A program made the translations under genes and the position numbers. Positions 27,890-40,520 of a DNA stretch of 64,000 nt are shown piece after piece (positions within the stretch are counted from its first letter, which is position 1; each line of letters opens with the position of its first letter). Source of the stretch: Cucumis sativus (lineage: Eukaryota; Streptophyta; Magnoliopsida; Cucurbitales; Cucurbitaceae); NCBI RefSeq assembly GCF_000004075.3, contig NC_026655.2:5890001-5954000 (forward strand), in the 5' to 3' direction. The notes beneath the pieces were generated by a model, which was not told the origin of the DNA, did no database searches, and saw only the letters and a program-made list of their open reading frames with translations.

Positions 27890-30269
27890 TCACAAGCTCT
27901 TATTGAGCATTGCTCTAACTCTAGTAGGAAGGCCATAAAGGCGAATGAAACCAGTAGCATCAGCTTGATTGTAAATCTGCCCATTTTCGAAGGACGAAAT
28001 ATCTTCTCTATAAAGATTATAAAGACTCCGGCGACCGGCGACTTGGACGGAACCCTTATATAGCTTGAGGGAAACAGAGCCAGTGGTGGTATCAGTGATC
28101 TTCTTCATGAAAGCATCCATGGATTCACGAAGTGGGTCGAACCATCTTCCTGCATAAACCAACTCTGCATATTTCAGAGCCAACGAGTCTTTCACTTGAA
28201 TCGACTCTCGGTCGAGTGTCAGAGACTCGAGCTCACGGACGGCTGCGAAAAGGATGGTTCCTCCTGGAGTTTCGTAAACGCCTCTGCTTTTCATGCCGAC
28301 GAGACGATTTTCAACCATGTCCATTCTCCCGATTCCATGCTTTCCACCAATGTGGTTTGCTTTGGAGATAAGAGTGGCTGGTGAAAGAACTTCGCCATTG
28401 ATGGAAACAGGGACACCTCCCTCAATACCTATTTCTACGTATCTGTACAAGTGATTTTAAACTAAACATATTACTCAAAAAAGAAAAATTGATAGTTGAT
28501 GTGAATATTACTTACTCAGGTTCATTTGGTGCATCTTCTGGGTCTGTAGAGATCATATACATGTCCTTTTTAGGTTCATTTGTTGGATCCTCCAAAACAT
28601 CTCCCTACAATTTTACAATCCATAAGAACGTCAAGATCGACTCTCTTTTCTTGAGACAACTCAACTGGGCAGCAAGTTGCGAATGACAACTTTTTAAATG
28701 CTTCCATATCTTATTTAGTGAACTTACCTCTCACTTGACAACGTTTTTGTTTTTAGTTCTCTGTTTTTGAATCTGTGTTTGTTTCGTTATAGTTTCTAAG
28801 TTTTAGTTTTCATCTTTGACAAAAATACTTGAATTATTCATCAAATTATATGAAACAAAAAAAAAAACAAGTTTTGAAAATACTTTAGATTTTTAAAAGA
28901 TACTTAAACAAGTCTTTATAATCTTAATTTTTTTCAAAACCTGTCTTGAACTATTTTGTTTTTTGATTTTAGCTAAATTTCAAAAACTTGACTTTGATTT
29001 TAAAAGCACCTAGAAAGTAGACGATATAATAAAAAAAAAAACAATATGTTTGTAATGATTGTAAGTAATATTTAGAAACCAAAAACCAAATTGATAATAT
29101 GTTTGCTTCTTTCAGTTTTAAATTTCAAAAAACAACTTTTCTTAAATTTATTTTTTAGTTTTCAAAACGGTTTGATTTTTTAAAAAGCGCTAGTAAAAAG
29201 TAGATACTAAAACAAGAAACTAAGAAATAGAAGAAGAGAGTGTTTAAAGACTTAGACTTAAAAGAGTTGTAAAATCTCAAAGAGTCATACCTCGTGACTA
29301 AGATGCCACAAGTTGGCGTCTCTGCTATAAATGGATTCCTTGGTGACAGGAATAGGTACATTATGCTTATTGGCATACTCAATAGCATCTTGTCTTCCAG
29401 TAATATCCCATTCTCTCCATGGTGCCACCACTTTCAGATTTGGATTCAGAGCAAAACATGCCAATTCAAACCTTACTTGATCATTCCCTTTGCCAGTGCA
29501 TCCATGACAAACTGCATCTGCCCCAACTTCTCTTGCAACATCCACCATCCCCTTTTTTTATACAAACGAATTAGCAACACTACAAAGATCCGTTTGGAAT
29601 GACATTTTACAATTTAAAACTTTTAAGCACTTAGGACAACGTATAGGTTTTACCTTTGCGATAACGGGACGAGCCATGGATGTTCCAAGAAGGTATTTTC
29701 TTTCATAAATAGCACCAGCACGTAAACAAGGAAATATGAAGTCTTTTACAAATTCTTCCTTTAAATCCTTTACTACCAATTTTGAAGCTCCACTTGCTAT
29801 TGCTTTCTTTTCTAAACCTTCCAATTCCTTCATACCCTATAAAGAAGCTCAGATCATGACAGAAGAAAAGAAAATTAAACGGTTTTCAAAACTCAAATGA
29901 TTATCAGTTGAAGTAGTTGGTAATTAAATTGACATACTTGACCAACATCAGCAGTAAAACAAACAACTTCACAACCATAATTCTCTCTTAGCCATGGGAC
30001 AATGACTGATGTGTCCAAGCCACCACTGTAGGCCAAAACAACCTTCTTCAGCTCTCCAACCATACCTTTACCTTTACTACTGCTTTTTCCTATCTCCTCA
30101 TCTCTCTCATTTTGCAATGGTACTAATTCAAAATTAAAGGATTGAACTTTTTGTTATATAGTAATAATAATTCATTCATTAATCAGAAAAGAAAAAGTTG
30201 GTTATAACTATTTAGTTAAACTCACTACTTACACAAAGACTCCATGGATGCTGCTTGCTTGATCTTCAT
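27890..30269 (-). CDS. ASS: Argininosuccinate synthase, copy 1, without transit peptide
   Basis: Joins citrulline and aspartate using ATP, the penultimate step of arginine synthesis. Six exons: 30233-30269, 29938-30122, 29654-29836, 29291-29551, 28516-28604, 27890-28442; 435 residues. Both family signatures are intact: AYSGGLDTS at 43-51 and [31 protein letters not shown] is also present. It is roughly 88-90% identical by eye to copy 2 in the shared region, and the 59-residue length difference is entirely at the N-terminus. The ATG at 30269 is followed by [16 protein letters not shown], not a typical transit peptide, and a TATA-like sequence lies only about 50 bases upstream. Two introns of copy 2 (after PWLR and after GNDQ) are absent. 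One acceptor (before 29551) has a run of A instead of a pyrimidine tract. Cytosolic location is inferred. Confidence 0.9.
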
Positions 30270-30317
30270 AAGGGGTGTCTCTAAGAACAATATAACTCTT
30301 CTTGTCTCACATTTGTT

Positions 30318-30324
30318 ATTTATA
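30318..30324 (-). promoter_or_regulatory. Possible TATA box of argininosuccinate synthase copy 1
   Basis: TATAAAT on the minus strand about 50 bases before the ATG at 30269. If used, the leader would be about 20 nt, leaving no room for an upstream transit peptide exon. Confidence 0.45.
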
Positions 30325-30431
30325 TTTTGGTTTAAGTTTATCAAATTGCTCTTTTAATTTTGAAATATATACTTTTTGTCACATTTTAAATGTTTTTTTT
30401 TCATTTTAATTTTCTATGAATCCAAAACAAC

Positions 30432-30565
30432 CTTAAACTAATTTTAAAGTGATTCTCGATTCATTTGATTTTATTTTTTTATCTGGAGTATCGAATCTTT
30501 AAACTAATTTTAAAGTAATTCTCGATTCATTTGATTTTTTTTTTATTTGGAGTATCAAATCTTTA
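30432..30565. repeat. 67-bp tandem duplication, two copies
   Basis: Copies begin TTAAACTAATTTTAAAGT at 30432 and 30499 and share TTCTCGATTCATTTGATTT and a GGAGTATC(A/G)AATCTTT end; a few bases differ. Confidence 0.8.
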
Positions 30566-31924
30566 AATTGAGAGTTAAAAGATTATTTATGACCAATTTA
30601 ATTATTTTAAAATAGTATTTTCGAGTAAAGTGAACCAAATTTTTTCTAGCAAAATTTTGATTTTATGCTCACACAACTGATAAAAGTCGTCTACTAACAT
30701 TTGTCAGTTGAAATAATCGGTTATATTCGATAAATAGTTTGAAGCAATTTTACATTTATAACAATTTTTAGGAATCCAAAATATGGGTAGTTGGGCTAAC
30801 CTCTCAAAGGGCATCCAATTCCCATGGTTGAATATTATGGTAATTTCAAAAACCCCAAAGTATCTTTGAGTGTTATTCTTTTAAGTTACTTGTATTCCTT
30901 CTCCAAAAGAGATCTATCTCTTTTAATTTGCTTCTCAATTAAACTTTGATGGAACTATTAATTTGGAATTTGGTATATAGTTAGGGGTTTAATCTTGAAG
31001 ATTTAATTTTTATAGTGAAAATTTGGATCAAGTTTTGATGATTTTTTTTCTTTTTTTAGTACAACAATAAAATGAAGGATCAAATCTCTAACCTCTAGAC
31101 TGAAATGTCCAATTGACAACTTATTTAAACGTTATCTAAAAAGAAGAGTGAGAGAAAACAAACGGAAGGAGAGCGAGAGTGACCAAAGAGGGAAGATCGA
31201 GCGAGAGGTTCAATATGCATGCTCGAGGGTTTGTTTTGGTCCTTTCACACGAATATGCCATGACCAAACCAATAGAATAAAATATTGTATAGTTTTGTCA
31301 TCACATTGTAGAATTTAAAGTTTACATTTTGATTGAGTTGATTCTTTAAGGTACTAAGTACATAATGTTTATAAAATTATTTAATGCCAAATATGCTTCA
31401 ATAAGATAGTTGTCCTTCAAAAAGATCAGGTTGAAAAAATGAGTATTGATACCAAAAAAAAACCTTTGCAAAAATCTCATTAATTATAAATTAATTTTTT
31501 TATGCAAACTAAGAAAAAGTTGAAATATCATTTTCATCCTATTCAATTTTAGTCCTACACTTTTAATGGTTTAATTTTAAAATATCACGTGTTGGATCGA
31601 ATCTCCCACCTATAAAATAAAATATTGTGTCAATTCACATTAGCATAATATTTCCTATTATCGATTTTGTCAAATGTCAATTTGAAATATATTTAATATA
31701 ATATATTGTAAATTATATATATTTTTTTACATAGGATTTAAAATATGTTACCAAATTGCATGTGCACTTGTATTTTATGTTTATCCTTATCGAACCGAGC
31801 ACCATTTTTAAAATCATCCCTTACAGTTGATTAAATAGTAAAAACATTTAGAAAAAAAACATCTTACCTTACCTTACAAATATGACAAAATTATATCACT
31901 TACAGTTGGTTCAAGATCGAAAGA

Positions 31925-34716
31925 TTAATGGAATGACAATGTACGCTTCTCCCTCTTCTTTGCAACTCGATCTCTTTCATCTTTTTGTTTCTTTGAGGAC
32001 GAGCTAATTTTTGCAGGCTCGAACAATCGAATCCGCATCATGTCTAGTAACCTTGATTGAAGATGGTTATTCATGTCCATCACTTCCTTTGTCATTCTGG
32101 ACGCCCACATTCGCCTTTCTAAGCTTGTTTCTACTTTCATCTGTATTGCTGCTGATGTCCCTTCTGTCTGAATACAATGGAAAAGTATTATGAATATATT
32201 GATAATATCGTCGGTGTTTTATAATCCAACTGACTTAACTAGCATTACTATTGGCAGCCATTATTGAGGCTACAATGTAGAAAGATTTAAGGAAAGATTG
32301 ACCTTCATATCAAGTATTTGTTGATTCAATGAGCTGGTACTTGTGAATCTGATGGAATTCAGATTCTCCCCAAGCGGTTGGATGGATGAAAAGAGAGGAA
32401 TCGTGCTCTTCATCAAGTTGGCAGGCTGAGGATACTTGTCGAGTGAGGACATGGAGGATTGATTCGAGACTCTCTTACGATTTGACGTAGAGATTAAGGA
32501 CGACCGCGGAATTGCTACCAAATTGGTTATTCTCCCTGTTAACGGCCAAAAAACAACAATACGATGCATGTTCAGATATTCCAAATAAAATTATTGAAGA
32601 GGAAAATTGTTTGTCTATGCTTCACTGTCGTATGGCAATGATGAAGAAAACAAAATTAACCTCTCTTGAAACAATCATTTCCATCATCGATCAAGTTTCC
32701 AGAACTATACAGGTACAACCCAATATGGTTTTCAAATCTTCAAAGGCAAGAAGGATCCTAATCAGACAGCAGTTCATTTATTAAGTTATTACCTTTTTTA
32801 TGGTCAAGCTTTTGTATGATCCTCTGACTGCTGATGTCCCTTATGCAAACAGTACAATCCTCGGATGCAGAAATTAGATACATCTGACTAAAAGCCAGAG
32901 CAGTAATAGCTCCTCTGCATTAATGGTGGAAACACGAACATAAACTTACTATGGGCTTGCAACATGTATATTAATTATTGGTCAGGGGAAAGAAACAAGA
33001 AGTTGCAAAATGGTCATAACTAGTAAAGTTGTTCTGCTGATGAAGTTTAGAGGGAGATGATTTCAATGGACAACACATTTTCCTTGCTTGAAAAGTCATA
33101 AAAAAATATAGAACAATGCAAGATAACAAAAAGGGAAAGTCATATTGCAACTACTACAGAGAACTTTCAAGTACCATATATTACTTGTGTCCTTTTGGTG
33201 CAAGTATTTGATTTTCTCTAATGGTAATGCAGTTATCAAATCCAAATTCAAGCCTGCTAGCAAAAATTTGCCCGTCAACAGTGCCAGAGAACAGAACTTG
33301 CTCAGTTGGATGAAGAACAATTGCGGTGATCCCCTCTATATGAGCTTGAGTTCCCCTGATCATTCCTGACATTAAGTCCCAAAACTGCAAACGCAAAATG
33401 TTTAATCAAGTCATAAATTTATTAGAACTCAACACCAAATAATAGATACATTGTTACTGTTAGCAACCTTTAAACTGCCATCGAGGGAGCTTGAAATGAT
33501 TATCGACATCGAGCAGCCAGACATGGTGAGTAGACCAGTTAAAGAAGAATTATGTTCCATGAGACAATACACTATTGGCTGTGAGTTTCCCACAAGTTCC
33601 ACATCCAACAAACTTGCATCAAGATTGATATGAAAATCATGAAACAAAAACCAAAGGCTATCTCAAATGATTTCATCAAAGCGGTTCAATAAACGCATTG
33701 TGAAGACTCAAGAGTCATTTACCTAATCATGGACCAGACACAAATCATTCCGTCAGATGAACCAGTAATGAGAAATGAATCGTCCCAAGAAAATAGGACA
33801 CACTTTACAGGTTTATGATGACCACTCCAAAGCTTGAGCAGTTCCCCACTACCAACCTACAAATAAATGAGACTCAAGAGAAAATAGGGAAAAGAGAACT
33901 TAAAGTTCTTCAGCAAGTGTATGTACATAAGCGCATACTCACGTGCATAAATACAAACATATATGTATATGCATACAGAAACTAAAGTAAAATACAAAAT
34001 TGCTTTGCTGAATGTAAAATATGAGAATGGCAGAGAATTACAGACCTCCCAAAGATGAATATTTCCTGAATGAGTTCCACCTGCAAGATATACACCATCC
34101 TTTGTTGAGGCAAGTGGTCCAATGGTCTCTAATGTATAGCTCGTAACAGGCGGCAGAGGCTGAAAGACACAATTATGATGGCTAAATATTGTAAAATCAA
34201 CCTAATGTCTCACTTGTGAACTTGAAAATCTATAGGTCACAGTCCTATTCTGATACATGTTAAACGTAAGTTAAGTTGATGGATTATGACAAAGATTCCG
34301 CCGAGCTTGAACACGGAGCTAGAATAGCAAAAAGTTCCCTTCAAGTTCAAGAATCATTAACTCGTATATGTGTTGAGAATCAAGTCGTCCATGATATATT
34401 ATTCGAACAAGGTTAGAATCTGAAGGAAAGTGAAAGTAAAAAGATTAATCTGGCTCTTCAAGCAAATTAATCCGTAGTAGAATACCTTGTTGAGTGACCA
34501 AATGAAAATGGATCCACCACCAACGGACCCTTCCTTACGAGTCTGAGAAGCAACAAAGAACTCGTTTCTCAAGCAAATGAAGCCGTAGGGAGGCGAAGCG
34601 CAAGTCGGAATGTGAAGGAGAGTTTGGCCTGTTTTCACATCCCAAATAGTAATCCCTAATCCCATGTTTCTATCGCTGCAAACAGCCAACGCCATACTTT
34701 CGCCGCCATTGCCCAT
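31925..34716 (-). CDS. RID3: RID3/WDR18 (Ipi3)-like WD40 protein
   Basis: Eight exons: 34486-34716, 34046-34159, 33723-33856, 33468-33657, 33185-33384, 32793-32914, 32303-32535, 31925-32167; 488 residues. N-terminal two thirds are WD40 blades (GITIWDVKTGQ, GNIHLWEVGSGELLKLWSGH, SDGMICVWSM, DGSLKFWDLMSG, SEDCTVCIRDIS). The rest has a LDKYPQPA segment and a charged helical tail ending in a basic stretch, the layout of Arabidopsis ROOT INITIATION DEFECTIVE 3 and animal WDR18/yeast Ipi3. Known of that family: part of the Rix1-type complex acting on pre-60S ribosomes in the nucleus. The start at 34716 was preferred over an upstream in-frame ATG at 34746 because its context (A at -3, G at +4) is better. 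Sequence is diverged from Arabidopsis RID3 as I recall it, so it could be a paralogue. Confidence 0.75.
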
Positions 34717-36611
34717 TTTCTGATGCTCAAAAAAAAAAACTGCCATTAATGGAGGCAACGGAGGTGTGCATGCGAAGGCTGGATTGGATTGAATTGAATT
34801 GAATGACGAATTGTCGATTGAAAGAGACAAAATCAGTTGAAGATAACATTAAACTTTCGGCTCACATTCCAAATTTGGCTACTCAATTTCAGAGATTGAG
34901 GCGTGAAAGTGTTCATGGAGCTAGTGAACTCCATGCAGTCAATGAAGGGGGAATTAAGAAAGCCCGCCATCATTAAATTTCTACAAATTGAGCCTTAAAA
35001 TTTTGATTAATTGTAAAAATTGGACCATAAATTTAAATTTCAAATTTATATAATTCCACATACTTAAATATTCAATTTCAAAATTTGTAGTGGTAAGAGA
35101 GCTCAATTTTAAATTTTAAATTTTAAATGTATAATTGTATAATTGCAATTACATTTTGTAATTTACCCTTAGTTTTCAATAGTTAATAATTCATATTGAA
35201 TTTAAAAATATACGTGCATCTACATTCAAAGATATGGTCGTTTTCTTATAGCAAAAATCTTAAATAGATTCGTGAAAGTTGGATGACTTTCGTTATTTTA
35301 TGAAAATAGTTTTAATATTTTGTTTTTTTAAAATACCCCTTATAATATACATATACTAGAATTGGACAAATTCTAAATTATAGAACATAATATCTTGATT
35401 TAATATTAAGAAGAATAATAGTGTATCATAGGAATATGAATTCTAAAGACTAACATTTATTGCCTATCAATAATATTGACTGTGAATTTCTTGATAAAAA
35501 TATAAAATTATATTTTATAAACAGTTTAATTCATTTTTCTATAATTGAAAAGTCATTTATTTAATATGATAACCTAAATGTTCCAAGTTTTAGGTTACCC
35601 AAAACCGCATACTATATTCTAAGAAAAACATAAAAACATCCATATTAATTTAGCCAAGGTGCAAATTTCAAAGAAAATCGATTAATGGACAATTACCATA
35701 TCGCTCAACATAACTTTCCTCTACCATGAGAAGAATAACTGATTTGTTTTTTTAGAAACAATTTCGTTGATAAATAAAATATCCAACGCATCAGATTTGT
35801 TTATATATATATATATATATATAACAAACAATTTCAATGATAAATACAATATCCAAAGAGAATGAAGAATTGGAGAGATTACGTAATGATGAGGAGTACC
35901 CCAAAGAGAATAATTGTTATTTACTTTGTTTGTCCATGTCTAATATTTTTTTGGAATAGTTGCAAATTTAACAATTAAATTCAAATTAATTAGATATATA
36001 ACACAATTTTAAAAAATTTGTAAATATAGCAAATTTGTCAAATTCTATAGATATAAGTTTATTGATAGATGTTGCAAATATTGGACTATCACTGATGATA
36101 GTTTTGCTATATTTGCAACTTTTTTAAAATGTTTTTATATCATTAATTATTATTGCTAAAATAGTCATCCATTCCAATTTCTCTATTTTTTTCTATTAAA
36201 AAACCCATCGTATCTAATCATTTAGCTTCTAGGGGAAAATAATTCTTTCTACAAATATAATAATATTTATTATAAAGAAAAGCCAGAGAGAAGAGTGGTA
36301 TAAATAAAGAAACCCAACAAAGTACTTAAATGTATGGTTTAAATTTTGAACCTTTACTATCCCTGAATTAACTAAAGAAAAAAATTAACTTCAAGCTAAA
36401 TAAACAGAAAAACCTTAGGATTGCACCCCTAATTCACCAATAAAAGAAAAGAAAAAAGAGAGAGAGAGAGACTAACCTTAGTTACACTACAAAAACAATA
36501 CATGTACAAATTGTAACAACCCATCAAATAAAGACAAGTCATATCAACTGATTAGGTTACCTCTTTATTGATCCTTGTGCCAAAGGCGCCATCCATTATC
36601 GGAGTGAAGAA
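34717..36611. other. Spacer between RID3-like gene and ASS copy 2
   Basis: Very AT-rich. Contains a TA dinucleotide run (about 35803-35822), an inverted-repeat element listed separately and a GA run near 36457-36471. No gene recognised. Confidence 0.55.
35990..36150. mobile_element. Short inverted-repeat element (MITE-like)
   Basis: Left arm around 35990-36036 and right arm around 36099-36150 are imperfect inverted copies; the best-matching core is AAATATAGCAAA on the left and its complement TTTGCTATATTT on the right, preceded by matching TTTTAAAAAA tracts. The loop between them has GATAGTTT-type direct words. Such AATATAGCAAA hairpins are, as I recall, common in cucurbit genomes. Target duplication not resolved. 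Confidence 0.5.
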
Positions 36612-39600
36612 TCAAAATTCCTTATGGAGCATTGCCCGGACTCTAGTGGGAAGGCCATAAAGGCGGATGAAACCGGCAGCATCAGCTTGATTGTAAATCT
36701 GTCCATTTTCAAAGGACGAGATGTCTTCCCTATAAAGACTGTAGAGACTTCGGCGGCTGGCCACATGGACAGAACCCTTGTACAGCTTGAGAGTGACGGA
36801 GCCAGTGGTGGTCTCTGTGATCTTCTCCATGAATGCATCCATGGATTCACGAAGAGGGTCGAACCATCTTCCTGCATAAACCAGCTCTGCATATTTCAGG
36901 GCCAGTGAGTCTTTCACTTGAATTGTCTCTCGGTCAAGTGTAAGAGATTCCAGCTCACGGGCGGCTGCAAAAAGGATGGTTCCTCCTGGTGTTTCGTAGA
37001 CGCCTCTGCTTTTCATGCCAACGAGACGATTTTCGACCATGTCAATTCTCCCAATTCCATGCTTTCCACCAATTTCGTTTACTTTGGCTAGAAGAGAGGC
37101 TGGTGAAAGAACTTCGCCATTGACAGAAACAGGGAGACCTCCCACGATTCCTATTTCCACGTATCTGCAAAAGATGATGGCATGTTGAGCTCGTTGAAGA
37201 GAAATGAGAAACACCCACCAAAGAGACTAAGGTATGGGCCCACAAATTGAGCACACAAAATGAATTGAGAAAGTATTATCTTAATATTACAACTCTAATA
37301 TTGAATTATTAAAAGTGCCTCTATTTTTCAAACTATGTAAACAGAACTCTTAATTTCCCAGCTGTGTGTAGCAAATAGCATGAACTTGATTCTAGGTTGG
37401 CCATTATTAGTCCTTTTACACCACCAACTGTTGTTGATAGAAGTTTGGGATTAAAGAAAAGGAAGTTTACTCTGGTTTGTTTGGTGCATCCTCTGGATCT
37501 GCAGACATCATGTACATATCCTTTTTAGGTTCGTTTGCTGGATCCTCCAAAACGTCTCCCTTCAGTAATAACGTACAAGAGAACATAAGAAAGAGCTAAA
37601 ATTCATAAAGAGGCCAAAATCCACCCAGTGTCTTGCTACATACATGCTAGAATAAGATTGTCACTTAGGTTGATTTAAACTTGATAGACAAACCACGGAC
37701 TATCATTTATGAAAGGTGGTTTCCAACTTTCCACATTACTCTTTAAAAAATGAAAGATACAAAAAAAAAAAAAAAAACAATTCAACTTAGACTAATGGTG
37801 AATCAATCAAACCTAATCTGTCATTACCTCGTGACTAAGATGCCATAAGTTCCTATCTCGACTGTAAATAGATTTCTTTGTCACCGGAACAGGTATATTA
37901 TGCTTCTTGGCATACTCAATAGCATCCTCTCTTCCAGTAATATCCCATTCCCTCCACGGTGCCACCACATTTAAGTTGGGATTTAGAGCAAAGAAGGCCA
38001 ATTCAAAGCGAACCTTAACAGATTTACCATACCATACCAATTTTATAAGTCAAGTAAAAAAGTATATTCATATCCAAATCACGGTGCAAGAGTTGCATAC
38101 CTGATCATTTCCTTTCCCTGTGCATCCATGAGAAACAGCATCAGCTCCAACTTCTTTGGCAACATCCACCATGGCCTATTTTCCCGATATCAAAAGAAAT
38201 GCAAGGAAATTAACAAAAACCATAAACAGGATAAATGTGAATGGAGCTTGGGAAATCCGCATTGCTAATATACCTTAGAAGTAAGGACTATCACAGCAAT
38301 ACTACAGTTAAAACTCACCTTTGCAATAACTGGACGAGCCATTGATGTCCCTAGCAGGTATTTTCTTTCATAAATTGCACCAGCGCGTAAGCAAGGAAAT
38401 ATGAAATCGCTTACAAATTCTTCCTTTAAGTCCTTCACTACCAATTGACAAGCCCCACTTGCTCTAGCCTTATTTTCCAAACCTTCCAATTCCTTCATGC
38501 CCTACAGGTTTATGACCCACAAGGAGATGCAAAAACATAAGTTTCTCAGGGTTTCAAATCAAGTGGCTATCCTAGAACTTTTATTTGTCAAAAAAAACAC
38601 TAATTAACCAATGCTAATTACATACTTGACCAACGTCAGCCGTGAAACATACAACTTCGCAACCATAATTCTCCCTGCAATACACGTAACAGTTAATGCC
38701 TGTGGGTGAAGAAAATAATTCAGAAGCGGTAAAATGGAAATACTAAGGGGCTGCAAAAACCACCAAAGAGGAATGGCAGAAGGATATGACATAGAAAGAA
38801 CAACTAAAAGATCAAAGCAAAATCCACGCAGATTGCAGTACAAGCAAAGACAAGGGTAATAAATCATACAAACTCGATGTACTGTAGTTGCATGTCCACA
38901 AATCATGCAACTACTACTACTTACAGAACCAGTATTTTGATAATTGAGAAGTCCAGGGCAAGATCAGTAAACAAGATTAAACATCAGGCCGATGCTTAAG
39001 AGAAGAAGAAAAAAGCAAACTACTTTGGATCATTGAAAAGGATGAAAACCTACCTCAGCCAGGGGACGATGACTGATGTGTCTAAGCCACCACTGTAAGC
39101 AAGAACAACCTTATTCAATTGCCCACGCAAACCTCCAGTCCCTATACCATTGGTAGTTTCTATCTCTCTCTCACTCTGCAATATTGCCTGAATAACTGAA
39201 TCCATTCAAAAGGGAAGGATAAAATTTCAATCAACTCGATATGAAAGGAAAACCCCAAAAACAGATCTTATAAGGTATCTAGATTACAGGGCTAAAACAG
39301 AGAAAAAAATTAGTATTAATGATACACTTTACACCACTTGGCAGCTCTTTTAGAGTAAATATAAATATAAACACACACACAACTATAATATCTACATAAA
39401 TCTATTAACAGAGCAACTCCATGATTAAGAGCTCAAACTGATCAAACTCCCTCTGCTTCTCCAAAACTACCCATGGAGGGGGGGAGATAATTAAGCGCAG
39501 ACCAAGCAAAAGGAGGAACCTCACCTCTCTTCTTATTCGACCGCAGAACACCAGCACTGTTACTAGATAAGCCATTTCCATGGATTTCACACGTTTTTGC

Positions 39601-40061
39601 ACCAAGCTGCAGCCACGAATACAATAGAATAAGTCCAAAAATCAGATAAAAACAGACCTTATGGATAAAAGGATAGGAAGGAGATTATTGATGGAAATGC
39701 CTCTTGGAACGAATGCAACTTCGTCAGGCTAGAAATTCTGCAATAACTCGCCACCGCCTCTGAAAAAAAAAATCCAACCTCAGATAATACATTTGGAAAC
39801 CCACAAAAAGAAAGTCATAGTCTCCACCGTCGACATTACACTAATCCATTCATCTTCCCGATCACATAATAATCAGAAACTCGTTAACAAATTGAGAAAT
39901 GTTACCACAGACAAACCCATTTCCATTTCCAATACTTCCAAACTAATTCTTCAAATAACAGACAAATAATACCAAGATTTCAAGACGAAAATACCTGTTT
40001 TGGATGGGTGAAACCCAACGGGAGCAGATGAGAACAGAGAGCCTCCCATTAACTGAGCCAT
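36612..40061 (-). CDS. ASS: Argininosuccinate synthase, copy 2, plastid-type
   Basis: Ten exons: 39995-40061, 39701-39759, 39525-39606, 39054-39195, 38626-38674, 38319-38501, 38101-38175, 37828-38013, 37471-37559, 36612-37164; 494 residues, matching the Arabidopsis plastid enzyme length as I recall it. The first 90 or so residues ([21 protein letters not shown] onward) are Ser/Thr-rich and low in acidic residues, consistent with a chloroplast transit peptide. AYSGGLDTS lies at 102-110; [12 protein letters not shown] is split by intron 7 after GNDQ. All phases close. Intron 2 (39607-39700) appears to use a GC donor, giving [13 protein letters not shown], which matches the FQEL segment of the Arabidopsis protein; this junction is less certain than the others. 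A telo-box lies upstream. Confidence 0.93.
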
Positions 40062-40153
40062 GGCGTTGCGGCGATTGTCGTGATCTTCAGAAAAAATCTG
40101 CGATGAACAAAGCTCTACCAATCACCTTTCTGGAAATGGCTAAGACGGTGCGC

Positions 40154-40162
40154 TAGGGTTTA
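40154..40162 (-). promoter_or_regulatory. Telo-box upstream of ASS copy 2
   Basis: TAAACCCTA on the minus strand, about 95 bases before the ATG at 40061. Matches the plant telo-box core AAACCCTA; role inferred. Confidence 0.45.
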
Positions 40163-40520
40163 AAAAAAGCGATTACTTATATTGTCGCGTAATAGAGACG
40201 ACCTAATGAAAAATCAAATTTTGACTATTAATCTTGTGGCTAACCTCTCTTTTCACATCTAATTCATTTCATCCGACGGCTAATAGCCTCTCCCACAGTG
40301 CGGGAGATTTTCTCCTGTACCACAAATATTATATGTAAATAAATAAATCATTTCTTCACATTTCTTTTTCTTCTAATTTCTTTCTTATTTTTCTAAATTA
40401 AATTTGGCAATATTTTATAATTACCACAAAAATAAAAAAAAAGTTAATTAATTACTTGCAAGAATCACTAAGCCCAATTTTAGAAATGTCTCTATCGACT
40501 TTACAAATTTGGCTGTTAGA

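Larger units (their letters stand above)
30270..31924. other. Spacer between ASS copy 1 and the RID3-like gene
   Basis: AT-rich, contains the presumed promoter of ASS copy 1 and a 67-bp tandem duplication. No gene recognised. Confidence 0.55.
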
